Shown here piece after piece: positions 63,434 to 64,000 of a stretch of 64,000 nt of DNA (positions are counted from its first letter, which is position 1; each line of letters opens with the position of its first letter). The position numbers were made by a program, and so were the translations under genes. Where the stretch lies: NCBI GenBank assembly GCA_016793165.1, contig JAEULA010000101.1, positions 1 to 64,000 of the forward strand, given 5' to 3'. The notes beneath the pieces are model-generated. The model saw only the letters and a program-made list of their open reading frames with translations. It did not search any database and was not told the DNA's origin. Origin of the DNA: Alphaproteobacteria bacterium (lineage in GTDB: Bacteria > Pseudomonadota > Alphaproteobacteria > CACIAM-22H2).

Positions 63434-64000
63434 CTGCGTTCTCCCGTGACGGCGAGCCAGTGCCTGGCGATCTGCGCGCGGGTGGCGAACCACGCGCCGC
63501 CGCGCGCACGGATCGCGGCGAGGAGACGCTCGAGCGCGTCGATCCGCGCGGGCCGGCCGATGATGCGCAGATGCAGGCCGATCGACATCATCCGCGGTGC
63601 CTGCGCGCCTTCGCGCCGCAGGCGATCGAAGGCGGCGAGGCAGTAGCGCAGGAAGTCCTCGCCCTGCACGAACCCGCCCCCGGGCTGGAAGCGCATGTCG
63701 TTGGTGTCGAACGCGTAGGGCAGCACCAGGTGGCGGCGGCTACCCACTCCGACGAGATACGGGACGTCGTCGTCGTAGGCGTCGGAGTCGTAGAGGAACC
63801 CGCCATGCTCGACGAGCAGGCGGCGCGTGTTCGGCGTCGAGGCCGACCGGGTGTGCCAGCCGACCGGCGCCGTGCCGGCCGCCTTGGCGACGGCGTCATG
63901 GGTGCGCGCGATGACCGCGCGCTCGTGGTCCTCCGACATGCCGGCATGCCGCTCCCAGCGCCAGCCATGGCAGCTCGCCTCGTGTCCTTGCGCCACCGCA
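63430..64000 (-). CDS. PuuE-like polysaccharide deacetylase family protein, partial
   Basis: At least 190 residues, running off the right edge, so the N-terminus is missing. HEASCHGWRWERH, GTAPVGWHTRSASTPNTRRLLVEHGGFLYDSDAYDDDVPYLV and MMSIGLHLRIIGRPARIDALERLL match the allantoinase PuuE-type branch of the CE4 polysaccharide deacetylase fold, which acts on small cyclic amides rather than polysaccharide. It is coupled to the amidohydrolase gene downstream by an ATGA overlap, supporting ureide or nucleobase breakdown. An internal in-frame ATG should not be taken as the true start. Confidence 0.88.
   Translation of the reverse strand, partial: AVAQGHEASCHGWRWERHAGMSEDHERAVIARTHDAVAKAAGTAPVGWHTRSASTPNTRRLLVEHGGFLYDSDAYDDDVPYLVGVGSRRHLVLPYAFDTNDMRFQPGGGFVQGEDFLRYCLAAFDRLRREGAQAPRMMSIGLHLRIIGRPARIDALERLLAAIRARGGAWFATRAQIARHWLAVTGERR

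Overview
The window is a very GC-rich chromosomal segment of an alphaproteobacterium, probably a Rhodospirillales-like lineage. The markers for this are a circularly permuted two-piece tmRNA gene, the alphaproteobacterial form of SspB, an hflK-hflC-degP cluster, a cysG-DUF2849-cysI-DUF934 operon and a mreBCD-mrdA-mrdB shape operon. No phage, insertion sequence, CRISPR array or plasmid function is visible. Most of the segment is ordinary vertically inherited housekeeping DNA, with islands of poorly characterised exported or multidomain proteins. Family assignments come from reading motifs by eye; no database search was run.

Layout. 1-6 kb, mostly minus strand: a DUF4143 ATPase remnant, a protein ending in a peptidoglycan-binding domain, a patch of short inverted repeats, an NAD-dependent epimerase, a GMC oxidoreductase, a ribbon-helix-helix protein and class II fumarase. 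6-11.6 kb, plus strand: an exported DUF1800/DUF1501 pair, a DEAD-box helicase followed by a C-terminally extended IF-1, and an isoaspartyl peptidase. 11.5-16.2 kb, minus strand: a secreted caspase-like protein with an EF-hand loop and a PEP-CTERM anchor, two tandem HtrA-type proteases and a TfoX-domain protein. 16-22 kb: a DMT transporter and an N-acyl-D-amino-acid deacylase (plus), then Nudix, a small secreted protein, class I fumarase, SspB and the permuted tmRNA (minus). SspB and tmRNA, the ClpXP adaptor and the tagging RNA, are therefore neighbours.

22.5-31.7 kb: thyA-folA, convergent apbC, then hflK-hflC-degP behind a heat-shock-like promoter and closed by a strong hairpin; next a TrpB2-type synthase and an orphan ABC binding protein. 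31.7-41.7 kb: ubiD-ubiX, two PilZ proteins, serB, miaA, then ilvB-ilvH, a LysE exporter, an opposing TSUP permease and ilvC. 41.7-47.5 kb holds the most unusual proteins: a MORN/DUF1036 double-repeat secreted protein, a HAD hydrolase, a papain-like peptidase fused to an alpha/beta-hydrolase, and an amidohydrolase.

47.7-53.4 kb is the cell-elongation operon mreB, mreC, mreD, mrdA (PBP2), mrdB (RodA), followed by tRNA-Lys(CTT) with its own promoter and terminator. 53.7-57.2 kb: a LysR regulator divergent from an MFS exporter, and a DUF5675 protein with a histone-H1-like tail. 57.2-61.9 kb is a minus-strand sulfite-reduction/siroheme operon without cysH. 62-64 kb: an amidohydrolase overlapping a PuuE-like polysaccharide deacetylase that runs off the edge.

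The observations most worth follow-up are the cysteine-peptidase/serine-hydrolase fusion, the calcium-loop caspase with a surface anchor beside duplicated HtrA proteases, the MORN-DUF1036 duplication, the tmRNA and its promoter, and a recurrent CTAG-centred motif just upstream of many start codons.
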